A DNA stretch of 24,007 bases from Acidimicrobiales bacterium (GCA_030447125.1 JAUJLZ010000008.1:1-24007); one strand, 5' to 3'; shown: positions 14,779 through 22,980, counted from the first letter of the stretch. Program-made: numbers and translations. The notes: generated by a model not told the origin, from the sequence alone.

Positions 14779-15981
14779 ATGACGACGTCGGCCGTCTCGG
14801 TCGAAGGCGTCTCCAAGCGCTTCCGCCTCTACCACGAGCGAAACCAGTCCCTCAAGGCGTCGCTCGTGCGCGGCCGCCGGGCCCGGTACGAGGAGCTGTG
14901 GGCGCTGCGCGACGTCACCCTCGAGGTCCGGGAGGGGACCACCCTCGGCCTCATCGGCAAGAACGGCTCGGGCAAGAGCACCCTGCTCAAGTCCATGGCC
15001 AGGATCCTGCGCCCCGACGAGGGCCGCATCAGCGTCGCCGGCAGGCTCTCGGCCCTCCTGGAGCTGGGGGCGGGGTTCCACCCCGAGCTCTCAGGACGGG
15101 AGAACATCTTCCTGAACGGCTCGATCCTCGGGCTGGGCAGGAAGGAGCTCAAGCGCAAGTTCGACGACATCGTGGCCTTTGCCGGGGTGGAGCCCTTCAT
15201 CGACACGCCCGTCAAGGACTACTCCTCGGGGATGTACGTCCGCCTGGGGTTCTCGGTGGCGATCAACGTGGATCCCGCCGTCCTGCTGGTCGACGAGGTC
15301 CTGGCGGTGGGCGACGAGAGCTTCCAGCGCAAGTGCAGGGAGAAGTTCGCCGACCTGCAGGCCGAGGGCCGCACCGTCGTGATCGTTTCCCATGACCTGG
15401 ACGCCGTGCGCGACCTGTGCCACGACGCCGCCCTGCTGGAGGGCGGGCGCCTGGAACGAGCCGGGGCGGTGGGCGAGGTGATCGACCACTACCTCGGCCG
15501 AGTCCACCTCGACCGGGTCGAGGAGGATGCGCTCGGCGCCCGCTGGGGCACGGGGGAGGGGCGGATCCAGCAGGTCGAGGTGCTCGGCGCCGGCGGTGGC
15601 GCCTCCACCCTGGTGCGCACCGGTGACCCGGTGGTGTTCCGCCTCCACTATCACACCTCCGAGCCCATCGAGCGGCCCGTGTTCACCCTGGGCGTCTACA
15701 CCGTCGAGGGCATCCACGTCAGCGAGCCCAACACCCGCAACGCCGGTCTGGTCCCCGACAAGGTGGAGGGCCGAGGCCACGTCGACCTGCGAGTCGATCG
15801 GCTCCTGCTCGTCCCCGGCACCTACGACCTCACTGCCTCGCTCACCGATCACACCGGCGCCCGTCCCTACGACGTCCGCCACCGGGCCTTCCGCTTCGAG
15901 GTGATGCCAGGCACCCCCCTGGAACGTCACGGCGTCATCTCGCTGGGCGGGCGCTGGGAGGGGGAGGCCCTGGACACCTGA
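14779..15981 (+). CDS. wzt: ABC transporter ATPase for polysaccharide export with C-terminal Wzt-like domain
   Basis: 400 residues. The nucleotide-binding domain (about 1-245) has Walker A GKNGSGKST (60-68), LGAGFHPELSGRENI, signature YSSGM (148-152), Walker B VLLVDEVLAVGDE (168-180) and switch His205 (VSHD). All catalytic residues are present. Residues about 255-395 form an extra beta-sandwich (TLGVYTVEGIHVSEPNT, LVPGTYDLTASLTDH, HRAFRFEV), matching the Wzt carbohydrate-binding domain that in other systems recognises the capped end of the finished polymer. The start is well supported by GGAGGAAGAGGAG upstream. It pairs with the permease at 13884. The presence of the extra domain suggests export of a chain with a defined terminal modification; I see no obvious capping kinase or methyltransferase in the window. 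Confidence 0.92.
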   Translation: MTTSAVSVEGVSKRFRLYHERNQSLKASLVRGRRARYEELWALRDVTLEVREGTTLGLIGKNGSGKSTLLKSMARILRPDEGRISVAGRLSALLELGAGFHPELSGRENIFLNGSILGLGRKELKRKFDDIVAFAGVEPFIDTPVKDYSSGMYVRLGFSVAINVDPAVLLVDEVLAVGDESFQRKCREKFADLQAEGRTVVIVSHDLDAVRDLCHDAALLEGGRLERAGAVGEVIDHYLGRVHLDRVEEDALGARWGTGEGRIQQVEVLGAGGGASTLVRTGDPVVFRLHYHTSEPIERPVFTLGVYTVEGIHVSEPNTRNAGLVPDKVEGRGHVDLRVDRLLLVPGTYDLTASLTDHTGARPYDVRHRAFRFEVMPGTPLERHGVISLGGRWEGEALDT

Positions 15982-16017
15982 GGCCCAGAGACCAATGGTT
16001 GGCCTTGGGTAGTCTCC

Positions 16018-16041
16018 AGCCTTCAAGCCCTGAAGGGGGCT
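16018..16041. terminator. Hairpin between convergent transcription units
   Basis: AGCCTTCA, a 5-base loop and TGAAGG(GGG)CT form a stem of 6 perfect pairs (16020-16036), extendable across a bulge. It lies in the 121-base gap between the ATPase gene (ends 15981) and the minus-strand DUF2142 gene (ends 16103), so it could act in both directions. A smaller hairpin (CCAA-TGG-TTGG) lies about 20 bases to the left. Confidence 0.45.
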
Positions 16042-16102
16042 ACTCCGCCAGCCCCTGGATTCACGCCCCGTCGACCTGAGGCCCCGCCGAGACAGGAGCC
16101 GC

Positions 16103-17665
16103 TCAGGCCTGGGGACCGGCCAGCGGCGAACGGCCCGGACGGCCGGGCCCGGCGGCCACGGCGGCGAGCACGAGCAGAGCGCTGCCCAGCAGGGCGAGGA
16201 CCATCCAGGCAAGCCAGCCGAGCGGCGGCTGCCACTCGGCCGCCCCGAGGAAGAGCTTGGGGCCGTCCGTCCCCACCGCCTGCCGCCGGGCGTTGGTGTA
16301 CCAGGCCAGGAACTGCACCCCGGCGACGGCTGCGACCGCCGGCCACAGCGCAGCCCTCAGCACCCACGAGCGCACCCGGGCCCACTGCGAGCGCACCACC
16401 TCTCCGGCGAAGAGGGGGACCACCACGGTCAGGGGCATGACGTAGCGGGCCTGCATGCCAAAGCCGGTCGGACGGATCAAGGCGGCGGAGACCACCACCG
16501 ACAGCATGACGCTCGCCAGCGCCAGCACCGCCAGCACGAGACGCTGGCGGGCGCTGCCCAGCACCATCGCCGACACCCCTATCGCGCCCAGACCCAGGCT
16601 CCACACCAGGTACGCCTCCGTCGGGAGCTGGGTGTCGAGCCAGCCGAACACCCCGACGTGCTGGCGGTAGACCTCGGGAAGCTCCCCCAGGGCAGGCACG
16701 ACGCCGCCGAGGATCACCCCCCGGCCGGCCTCGGGGTGCACCTGGCGGGTCAGCTCCCAGGCGATGCTCGAGGCCATGGACAGGGCCACGGCACTGCCCG
16801 CAGCCACGGCGCGCCAGCCACCGCCCCGCAGCACGGCTCGGGTCCGGCCCACGCCCGAGGCGGCCGGCAGCACGGCGGCGCCGAGCACTACCCACATCGG
16901 GCCGAGCGAGCGGCTCAGGCTCAACACCGATCCCCCGACGGCCAGGGCGACCCAGGTACTGGACGAGGGTGGTCCCGGCCGGGCCAGGCGCAGGACCGCG
17001 GCCAGGTAGCACAGGCCCGCGGCCACCTCGGCTCCGCTGGCCGACACCGCAGAGGCCAGGAAGACCACCATGGGCGTCAGGGCGAGCAGGAGACCGACCA
17101 GGCTGGCGGCGCCCGCGTCGGGGTCCCACAGGGCGAGCACGGCGAGGGCGAAGAGCGTGACCGCGACGATGGCGCCCGCGCCCCGAGCGAGCAGGATGGC
17201 GTCGGAGGCGTCGCCCGCCAGCCGGGCCAGCCACCCGGGCGCCAGGTAGAGGAAGGGCTGGTAGGTTCCGACGTAGGTGGGCTGGACCGCCCGCTCCGGC
17301 GCCGGCTCGCCCGGCTCCCGGCAGGCCGAGGACACCTCGGTCAGGTGGGCGTTGCAGGCGAGCCACGGTGGGGCCGCGAGCGACGGTGGGACCGGCACCA
17401 GCCGGGTGGTCCTCGCCTGCCAGGCCTTCTGGCCAGGTGTGACCGCCGACAGCCCCTCCTCGGAGCCAGCCGGGGGCGGCGTGCCCACCAGCGCTCCGCC
17501 GCCGGCTGCCAGCGCCTTGACGTAGTGGGCGGGTTCGTCCGGGGCGGCGCCGGGCGGGTTCGCCCCCACCCAGGCCACGACGAGCGTGAGGTAGGCGAGG
17601 ACGAAGAGCCACGGCGCCAGCCGCCGGGCCTGGTCCCGCCCCCCCAGGACCGGCGGGCTGGTCAC
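16103..17665 (-). CDS. DUF2142-type multi-pass membrane protein, possible glycosyltransferase
   Basis: 520 residues, about ten to twelve hydrophobic helices. After helix 1 (about 17-34) comes ANPPGAAPDEPAHYVKA (PDEPAHY at 42-48), the hallmark I associate with DUF2142. It has the same acidic pair after helix 1 that GT-C enzymes use. A long outer loop (about 55-150) holds two cysteines (CNAHLTEVSSAC) that may form a disulfide. Later parts include SRSLGPMWVVLG and PTGFGMQARYVMPLTVVVPL, a conserved segment near the last helices. GTG 17665 lies 7 bases after the GtrA-like gene, so the two are co-transcribed. The family has no settled function; a lipid-linked sugar transferase is inferred from fold and context. 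Confidence 0.78.
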   Translation of the reverse strand: MTSPPVLGGRDQARRLAPWLFVLAYLTLVVAWVGANPPGAAPDEPAHYVKALAAGGGALVGTPPPAGSEEGLSAVTPGQKAWQARTTRLVPVPPSLAAPPWLACNAHLTEVSSACREPGEPAPERAVQPTYVGTYQPFLYLAPGWLARLAGDASDAILLARGAGAIVAVTLFALAVLALWDPDAGAASLVGLLLALTPMVVFLASAVSASGAEVAAGLCYLAAVLRLARPGPPSSSTWVALAVGGSVLSLSRSLGPMWVVLGAAVLPAASGVGRTRAVLRGGGWRAVAAGSAVALSMASSIAWELTRQVHPEAGRGVILGGVVPALGELPEVYRQHVGVFGWLDTQLPTEAYLVWSLGLGAIGVSAMVLGSARQRLVLAVLALASVMLSVVVSAALIRPTGFGMQARYVMPLTVVVPLFAGEVVRSQWARVRSWVLRAALWPAVAAVAGVQFLAWYTNARRQAVGTDGPKLFLGAAEWQPPLGWLAWMVLALLGSALLVLAAVAAGPGRPGRSPLAGPQA

Positions 17666-17672
17666 GCCCGCG

Positions 17673-18122
17673 TCAGGAGGCCAGCGCCTCGGACTGCTCG
17701 GAGACCCGGAACAACACAGAGTCGAGGAGCAGGTACTTGACCACCCACAGGATGCCGAAGGCGGTCAGGTTGGCGGCGCTGGCGACGAGCGTGCTGTCGT
17801 TCCACTGGACGGCCAGGTGCACCAGCACGGTGGAGAAGACCAGACCCACGAAGGCCAGGGCCCAGAAGGGGACCACCTCGCGGAACAGGTGGTTGCGGCC
17901 CCGCTTGCCCCAGACCCAGCGCCGGTTCAGGGTGTAGGAGGGGATGGACCCGATGGCCACGGCCGTCACGTTCGAGGGCACGGCCGACCAGTGGAGCAGA
18001 CCGTTGCAGGTCACCAGGACCAGCTGGGACACGGCCACGGCCACCACCGACACCATCGAGTACCGCACCGGCTTGCGATCGAACTGCGCGCGCGCGCAGG
18101 CGACGAGGGACGACGAGGCCAT
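17673..18122 (-). CDS. GtrA-like membrane protein
   Basis: 149 residues with four predicted helices, the size and shape of GtrA proteins, which are thought to help move polyprenyl-phosphate sugars across the membrane. The N-terminal RKPVRYSMVSVVAVAVSQ, the middle SYTLNRRWVWG and the C-terminal LTAFGILWVVKYLLLDSVLF fit the family pattern. ATG 18122 is preferred to a start 20 codons upstream because TAGCCT ends 7 bases before it and the extra residues look non-coding. It is followed 7 bases later by the DUF2142 gene. The pairing suggests it supplies or flips the lipid donor used by that protein (inference). Confidence 0.85.
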   Translation of the reverse strand: MASSSLVACARAQFDRKPVRYSMVSVVAVAVSQLVLVTCNGLLHWSAVPSNVTAVAIGSIPSYTLNRRWVWGKRGRNHLFREVVPFWALAFVGLVFSTVLVHLAVQWNDSTLVASAANLTAFGILWVVKYLLLDSVLFRVSEQSEALAS

Positions 18123-18129
18123 CCGAGGG

Positions 18130-18135
18130 AGGCTA
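18130..18135 (-). promoter_or_regulatory. TAGCCT -10-like box, leaderless start of the GtrA-like gene
   Basis: On the minus strand TAGCCT ends 7 bases before ATG 18122, with no ribosome binding site between. It is the clearest example of the recurring box in this window. No -35 element was identified. Confidence 0.5.
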
Positions 18136-18212
18136 CAGGCGCGAGGCGGTGCCAGCACGGCGGGGTGGACGGGAGCTCCCACGGGTCGTCCTCGGGACCC
18201 CGTGGCAGGGGG

Positions 18213-19379
18213 TCACGAGGATCCTCGCCCGGCTCGCCGGTAGAGCTCCACCATCGCCGCCGCGGTGCGGTCCCAGTCGTAGGCCGCGACCTGGCGGAGG
18301 CCGGCCTCGATACGGGTGGCCCGGAGCTGGGAGTCGTCCAGCAGCTTCGCCAGCGCCTCGGCCAGCGCGTCGACGTCGTCCACCGGAACCAGGAGCGCAG
18401 CGTCGCCCAGCACCTCCGGGAGGGCGCCGGCGATGGTGGCGACCACCGGGACACCGCTGGCCATGGCCTCGAGGGGGGGGAAGCCGAACCCCTCGTAGCG
18501 GGAGGGGTAGGCGAGCACGCTGGCGCCGGCCAGCAGGGCGGCCCGCTGGTCGGCCGTCACCCACCCGAGGCGCACGATCCGGTCCCGGTGACGAGCCCCG
18601 TCCACCGCCTCGGCCAGCGCCTCGCTCCCCCATCCGTCCGGACCGGCCAGCACCAGGCGCAGGTCGACCCGGCCCGGGGCCAGCGCGTCGTCGAAGGCGT
18701 GGACCAGGCCGGGCAGGTCCTTGCGCGGCTCCACCGTGCCCAGGGCCAGGACGTAGCGAGGGGCTCCGGCCAGGCCGCGCCCCACCCCGGGATCGGCCTG
18801 CTGGACCCGTGGGACCCCGGAGTGGATGGCCACGACCCTCTCGGGGTCGGCACCCAGGTGATCCACCACCTCGTTGGCCACGAACGTCGAGACGGCGTGG
18901 ACCCACGCGCCCCGGGCCAGGGCCCGGCGCAACAGGGCGGGGTAGGCCAAGCTGGCGGCGTCGCACAGCTCAGGGAAGTGCAGCGGGGTGAGGTCGTGGA
19001 CCGTGACCACGCCCTCGGCCCGGGAGGTGGGCGGGACCACGAAGTTCGTGCCGTGGACCACGTCGACGGCGCCCGCCCACCACTCGATGGGAGGCAGATC
19101 GAGCCGCCCCCACGCCCACCGGAGCGGTCGAGCGGCCATGGGTCGGCGACAGGCCCGCACCGGGGCCGGCAGCGCGGCCGCCAGCTCCCGCCGGCCCCGC
19201 CATGTCACGCCGTAGGCGGTGAGGGCCACGTCCTCCCGGGCGGCGAGGCGCTCCAAGAGGGCGGCGGTGAAGTTCCCCACGCCCGTGCGGCGCCCGAGAA
19301 GCGGAGTCGCGTCGACGGCGACGCGGAGCCGATCACCACGCGCGAGGGTTATGGCTTGCCCCTGGTCCACGATGTCCAC
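18213..19379 (-). CDS. Family 4 glycosyltransferase
   Basis: 388 residues, GT-B fold, cytoplasmic. The N-domain starts RVAVDATPLLGRRTGVGNFT (19-38), typical of mannosyl/rhamnosyl GT4 enzymes, and has DVVHGTNFVVP and TVHDLTPLHFPE. The donor domain has VLALGTVEPRKDLPGLVHAF (210-229), LVLAGPDGWGS and the E-x7-E motif EGFGFPPLE (Glu296, Glu304), followed by AMASGVPVV. All key elements are present, so it should be active; donor and acceptor are not readable. GTG 19379 is the annotated start, while GTG 19370 is possible because TACAAG lies 10 bases before it. It is divergent from the epimerase at 19469 and ends about 90 bases before the GtrA-like gene. Confidence 0.87.
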   Translation of the reverse strand: MDIVDQGQAITLARGDRLRVAVDATPLLGRRTGVGNFTAALLERLAAREDVALTAYGVTWRGRRELAAALPAPVRACRRPMAARPLRWAWGRLDLPPIEWWAGAVDVVHGTNFVVPPTSRAEGVVTVHDLTPLHFPELCDAASLAYPALLRRALARGAWVHAVSTFVANEVVDHLGADPERVVAIHSGVPRVQQADPGVGRGLAGAPRYVLALGTVEPRKDLPGLVHAFDDALAPGRVDLRLVLAGPDGWGSEALAEAVDGARHRDRIVRLGWVTADQRAALLAGASVLAYPSRYEGFGFPPLEAMASGVPVVATIAGALPEVLGDAALLVPVDDVDALAEALAKLLDDSQLRATRIEAGLRQVAAYDWDRTAAAMVELYRRAGRGSS

Positions 19380-19428
19380 CCTTGTACCCTGCAGAGGGCA
19401 GGAGCCGTCGAATGTCCGGGCAGGCGGC

Positions 19429-19434
19429 TAGGGT
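19429..19434 (+). promoter_or_regulatory. TAGGGT -10-like box upstream of the GME-like gene
   Basis: TAGGGT is 34 bases before ATG 19469, giving a leader of about 28 bases that contains GAGGAGGGG. This unit therefore looks leadered, unlike its neighbours. No -35 box is clear. Confidence 0.35.
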
Positions 19435-19468
19435 CGTGCCGGCGCCGAGACAACAGAGGAGGGGCAGG

Positions 19469-20452
19469 ATGCACGAGGACGTGACCGTCGTGGCCGGGGG
19501 GGGAGGGTTCATCGGTGGGCACCTGGTCGCGCACCTCGTCGACCAGGGCCGGCGGGTCAGGGCAGTCGACCGCAAGCCGCTGAACGAGTGGTACCAGGTG
19601 CACGGCGGCGTCGACAACCGAACGCTCGACCTGCAGCAGGTCGAGGCCTGCCGCCAAGCGGTCGACGGGGCGGGTGAGGTCTACAACCTCGCCGCCGACA
19701 TGGGCGGCATGGGCTTCATCGAGAACAACAAGGCTCTGTGCATGCTCTCGGTGTTGATCAACACCAACCTCCTGCTCGCGGGCCGGGAGGCCGATGTCAA
19801 CCGCTACTTCTTCGCCTCCTCGGCGTGCGTGTACGCAGCCGACAAGCAGGTCTCGACCGACGTCACCGCACTTAGGGAGCAGGACGCCTACCCGGCCATG
19901 CCCGAGGACGGGTACGGCTGGGAGAAGCTGTTCAGCGAGAGGATGTGCCGGCACTTCCGGGAGGACTTCGGCTTCACGACCCGGGTGGCCCGCTACCACA
20001 ACGTCTACGGCGAGCACGGTACGTTTGACGGCGGACGGGAGAAGGCGCCGGCGGCCATCTGCCGCAAGGTCGTCCAGGCCAAGCTCTCCGGTCACCACGA
20101 TATCGAGGTCTGGGGGGATGGCGAGCAGACCCGCAGCTTCATGTACATCTCCGACTGCATCGACGGCACCTCCAAGATCATGGACAGCGACATCACCGAG
20201 CCGCTCAACCTCGGCAGCTCCGAGCTGGTCTCCATCAACCAGCTGGTGGACATCGTGGAGGAGATCGCCGGGCTCAAGATGAAGCGCACCCACCTCCTTG
20301 ACGCTCCCCTCGGGGTTCGAGGTCGCAACAGCGACAACACCTTGATCCGCAAGTACCTCGACTGGGAGCCCTCGGTGTCGCTCCAGGAGGGCCTCGAGCG
20401 CACGTACCGCTGGATCCACGACGAGGTGCACGCCACCGCCGCCGCGGTCTAG
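19469..20452 (+). CDS. GDP-mannose 3,5-epimerase-like NAD-dependent epimerase
   Basis: 327 residues. ATG 19469 follows GAGGAGGGGCAGG; upstream in-frame starts lie inside the promoter region. The N-terminus VVAGGGGFIGG binds NAD. NLAADMGGMGFIENN (from about 73), SSACVY, YGWEK, GGREKAPAA, WGDGEQTRSF and GVRGRNSDN are signatures of GDP-mannose 3,5-epimerase, which converts GDP-D-mannose to GDP-L-galactose (and GDP-L-gulose). Cys120, Tyr149, Lys153 and Lys192 correspond to Cys145, Tyr174, Lys178 and Lys217 of the plant enzyme with a constant offset of 25, so the acid/base pair and the SDR pair are all kept. It is followed 5 bases later by a GT-C-like membrane gene. A related bacterial epimerase with another GDP- or dTDP-sugar cannot be excluded. 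Confidence 0.86.
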   Translation: MHEDVTVVAGGGGFIGGHLVAHLVDQGRRVRAVDRKPLNEWYQVHGGVDNRTLDLQQVEACRQAVDGAGEVYNLAADMGGMGFIENNKALCMLSVLINTNLLLAGREADVNRYFFASSACVYAADKQVSTDVTALREQDAYPAMPEDGYGWEKLFSERMCRHFREDFGFTTRVARYHNVYGEHGTFDGGREKAPAAICRKVVQAKLSGHHDIEVWGDGEQTRSFMYISDCIDGTSKIMDSDITEPLNLGSSELVSINQLVDIVEEIAGLKMKRTHLLDAPLGVRGRNSDNTLIRKYLDWEPSVSLQEGLERTYRWIHDEVHATAAAV

Positions 20453-20457
20453 GCGAT

Positions 20458-22059
20458 GTGAGGAACAGCCTCGACGGGAGCCGGACAACCGCGACAGCGC
20501 CCCCACCCGAGGACTGCGACGACGAGCGACCCGAGAGCGATGACGGCTCCCCACCTCGTGCGCCCTGGGTTGGATGGGCTCGTCGCCACCGCGGAGCGCT
20601 GCTCGTCATCGTCGCCTTCGCGCTGTCACGCCTGGCTCTGGCGACCGTCGCCGGAGTGCGATTCGACAACCGGCCGCTCAACGATGCCGCGCAGCTGCTC
20701 GACCGCGGCCAGCTGCGCGACCAGCTCGTCGAGAGCCTGCTGAACCTGCACGCCCAGCCTCCGCTGTTCAACCTGTTCGTCGGGTTGGGCCTTCGGGCTC
20801 CGAGCTCCCCCGAGACGCCGCTGTTCCACGCCCTCTACCTGGCCGCGGGTCTCGGTCTCGCACTCGGCCTGTACGCCGCCCTGCGACGAGTCGGTGTGCC
20901 CACGCTTGGGGCTGCGGCCCTCGCCATCCTGTTCTCCTGCAGTCCCGGGGTGTTCCTGTACGAGAGCTGGCTCCACTACGACCATCTGGTCGTGCTGCTC
21001 CTCGTCGCCGCCGTGCTGGCCCTGCAGCGCTACGCCTCGGGACGACGACCGGCCCAGGCGGCATGGTTCGTGGCTGCGGTCGCCGCCATCGTGCTCACCC
21101 GCAGCCTCTTCCACCCGGTGTGGCTGGCCCTGTCCGTCGTCCTCGTCCTCCTCTTGGCCGGACACCAGCGCCGCCGCGTCCTGGCCTTCGTCAGCATCCC
21201 CGTGCTGCTCGTGTTCGGGCTCCAGATCCAGCGCTTGATCACCTTCGGCACGCCGGCGCTCAGCAGCGGTCTCGGTGTGAGCTTGGCCAAGATCACCGTC
21301 TTCCAGCTTCCGCCCGATGAGCGCCAGGCGATGGTGGCGCGGGGGGAGCTCTCGCCCCTGGCTCTGGTGGAGCCGCTCAGCCCGGCGTCGAGCTACCAGG
21401 GCCTCGTCCCCCCGCTCCGCCGGTCTGGTGTGCCGGTGCTCGACGAGGAGGAGAAGGGCACCTACGAGAACCCCCCGACCAACGACCTCTTCCGAGTGAA
21501 CATGAACGCCCAGTCGTTCCTGGAGATCTCGGACGCCTACCTCAGGGACTCGCTCCACGTCCTGCGGGCCTACCCGGGCGTCTACCTGCAGGGCGTCACG
21601 ACGGCGATCGAGCTCTTCTTCCGGCCGACGAGCGACTTCTTCACCTTGGCCGAGAACCGGGCCCGGGTGGCGCCCGTCGAGCGCTTCTACAACCGGGCGC
21701 TGCTGGGAGTGGTGGCCGGGGGAGCCGGCGAGGTCGCCATCCCCGCGGGGCGCACGAACTACCGGCTGGGCCCGGCGCGCACGGCGTGGACCGTGGTGGT
21801 GGCCTACGTCACCGCCGTCGTAGGCGGTGCCGTCTTCCTCCTGAGGTCGCTGCTCCGGCGCCGGGCCGCGGTCGAGGTTGTCGTGGTCTGCGGCTTCCTG
21901 TGGTTCACGACCGTCTACATCTTCCTCGTCAGCAACCTTCTCGAAGTCGGCGAGAACAACCGCTTCCGGCTCTACTCGGATCCCCTGGTCCTGGTGTTGC
22001 TGGCCACCTTGGCCATGGAGTGGCGGCAGGCGAGGGCGAGAGGGAAGCCACCGAGCTGA
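20458..22059 (+). CDS. Multi-pass membrane protein, paralogue of the 6521 protein (GT-C-like)
   Basis: 533 residues from GTG 20458, which lies 5 bases after the stop of the GME-like gene, so the two are probably translated together. A long acidic N-terminus (about 1-45) precedes helix 1 (about 46-63). VRFDNRPL and NLHAQPPLFNLFVGL then match the equivalent parts of the 6521 protein. Other shared blocks are LHYDHLVVLLL, LGVSLAKITVFQLPPDER, RGELSPLAL, SGVPVLDEE, FFRPTSDFF and SNLLEVGENNRFRLY. The shared motifs lie mostly in loops predicted outside the membrane, as expected for an active site. Transfer of a sugar from a polyprenyl phosphate is inferred. Its pairing with an epimerase, like the 6521 gene next to an SDR epimerase, supports a sugar-specific role. 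Confidence 0.75.
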   Translation: MRNSLDGSRTTATAPPPEDCDDERPESDDGSPPRAPWVGWARRHRGALLVIVAFALSRLALATVAGVRFDNRPLNDAAQLLDRGQLRDQLVESLLNLHAQPPLFNLFVGLGLRAPSSPETPLFHALYLAAGLGLALGLYAALRRVGVPTLGAAALAILFSCSPGVFLYESWLHYDHLVVLLLVAAVLALQRYASGRRPAQAAWFVAAVAAIVLTRSLFHPVWLALSVVLVLLLAGHQRRRVLAFVSIPVLLVFGLQIQRLITFGTPALSSGLGVSLAKITVFQLPPDERQAMVARGELSPLALVEPLSPASSYQGLVPPLRRSGVPVLDEEEKGTYENPPTNDLFRVNMNAQSFLEISDAYLRDSLHVLRAYPGVYLQGVTTAIELFFRPTSDFFTLAENRARVAPVERFYNRALLGVVAGGAGEVAIPAGRTNYRLGPARTAWTVVVAYVTAVVGGAVFLLRSLLRRRAAVEVVVVCGFLWFTTVYIFLVSNLLEVGENNRFRLYSDPLVLVLLATLAMEWRQARARGKPPS

Positions 22060-22068
22060 GGGCAGTCC

Positions 22069-22980
22069 TCAGAAGTGGGTGCGGTAGCGGGCGAAGGCAG
22101 CCACGGTCCGCTCGGGAAGGAACCGGAACAGCGCGTCGGGGTCGCCGGCCACGTCGGCCACGATGCTCAAGTTGTTCTCGTAGCCCACGTACTCCAGCTT
22201 CATGTCGGTCACCGGATCGTGCGGGTTCCGTTCCTGGATGACCGACGCCTTGCCGAACACCACGCTGGCGCCCTTGCCCTGGACGTAGTAGGCGGCCCAG
22301 ATGTCGTCCATCCGGCCTATCCCGGGGAACAGGAAGTAGTGCTCGAGCCAGGAGGAGGTGATGAAGGTGTTCTGCGAGTCGAACGGGGTGATGGCGTTGG
22401 AGGTCAGCGGGAACACCTCGTCGTGGAAGGAGCAGTCGGGAGCGAACTGCATGCGACAGATGGCGTCGATGTCGGGGTCGCCGTTCCAGAAGTCGGCCTG
22501 GACGTCGGGCGTCACCACCTGGCGGGAGCGCTCGGAGTAGTCCCGCCGAGGCAGGAGCTGCAGGGGGTAGCCACGATGCCACAGGTGCGGGTAGTTGGTG
22601 GCGCCGATGGGGTCGAACGCAGGCAGCGAGGTGGTGTAGAGGTTCGCCTCAACCGGCCGGCCGACCATCACGTCGGTCCCCCATCCTTGGAGCGGGACGT
22701 TGTCGTCGTCGACCACCGCCACCACCTCGGCCCCCATCTCCTGGGCGACCAGGAAGCCGAAGTTGCGGCGCTGGATGCAGTTCCAGCCGATGAGGTCCGA
22801 CAGCTCCTTGTCGATCCTCTCCTGCTCCTCGGGACCGACGTAGGTCCCGTTGTCGAGGTGGTAGTCCTCAGGCGTCTTGCGATCACCCACCACGACCAGG
22901 TGCCACCCCGGCATCTCGTCGAACATGCGGATCGCCGTCGTGGGGGCGTTGATCGTGGTCGTGACGATGACGTTGGTCAC
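22069..22980 (-). CDS. STELLO-like (DUF288) putative glycosyltransferase
   Basis: 303 residues from GTG 22980, which overlaps the TGA of the preceding gene by GTGA; the frame is open much further upstream, but that is the shadow of the neighbour. VTNVIVTTTINAPT opens a Rossmann-like strand. HLVVVGDRKTPEDY (27-40), YVGPEEQ, LIGWNCIQRRNFGFLVAQEMGAE and AVVDDDNVP (Asp91-93, the metal-binding DxD) follow the order known from STELLO/DUF288 proteins. Downstream, TPDVQADFWNGDPDIDAICR and FITSSWLEHYFLFPG are also characteristic. Plant STELLO proteins act in the Golgi on cellulose synthase assembly; bacterial members have no established role to my knowledge. No membrane helix is seen, so it is probably cytoplasmic and uses a nucleotide sugar. 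Confidence 0.8.
   Translation of the reverse strand: MTNVIVTTTINAPTTAIRMFDEMPGWHLVVVGDRKTPEDYHLDNGTYVGPEEQERIDKELSDLIGWNCIQRRNFGFLVAQEMGAEVVAVVDDDNVPLQGWGTDVMVGRPVEANLYTTSLPAFDPIGATNYPHLWHRGYPLQLLPRRDYSERSRQVVTPDVQADFWNGDPDIDAICRMQFAPDCSFHDEVFPLTSNAITPFDSQNTFITSSWLEHYFLFPGIGRMDDIWAAYYVQGKGASVVFGKASVIQERNPHDPVTDMKLEYVGYENNLSIVADVAGDPDALFRFLPERTVAAFARYRTHF

Noticed and set aside
16023..19484. Several long open frames on both strands over 16-19.5 kb other than those listed
   Set aside because: Their translations are Arg-, Gly- and Pro-rich without domains and lie opposite or across the DUF2142, GtrA-like and GT4 genes, as expected in GC-rich DNA.
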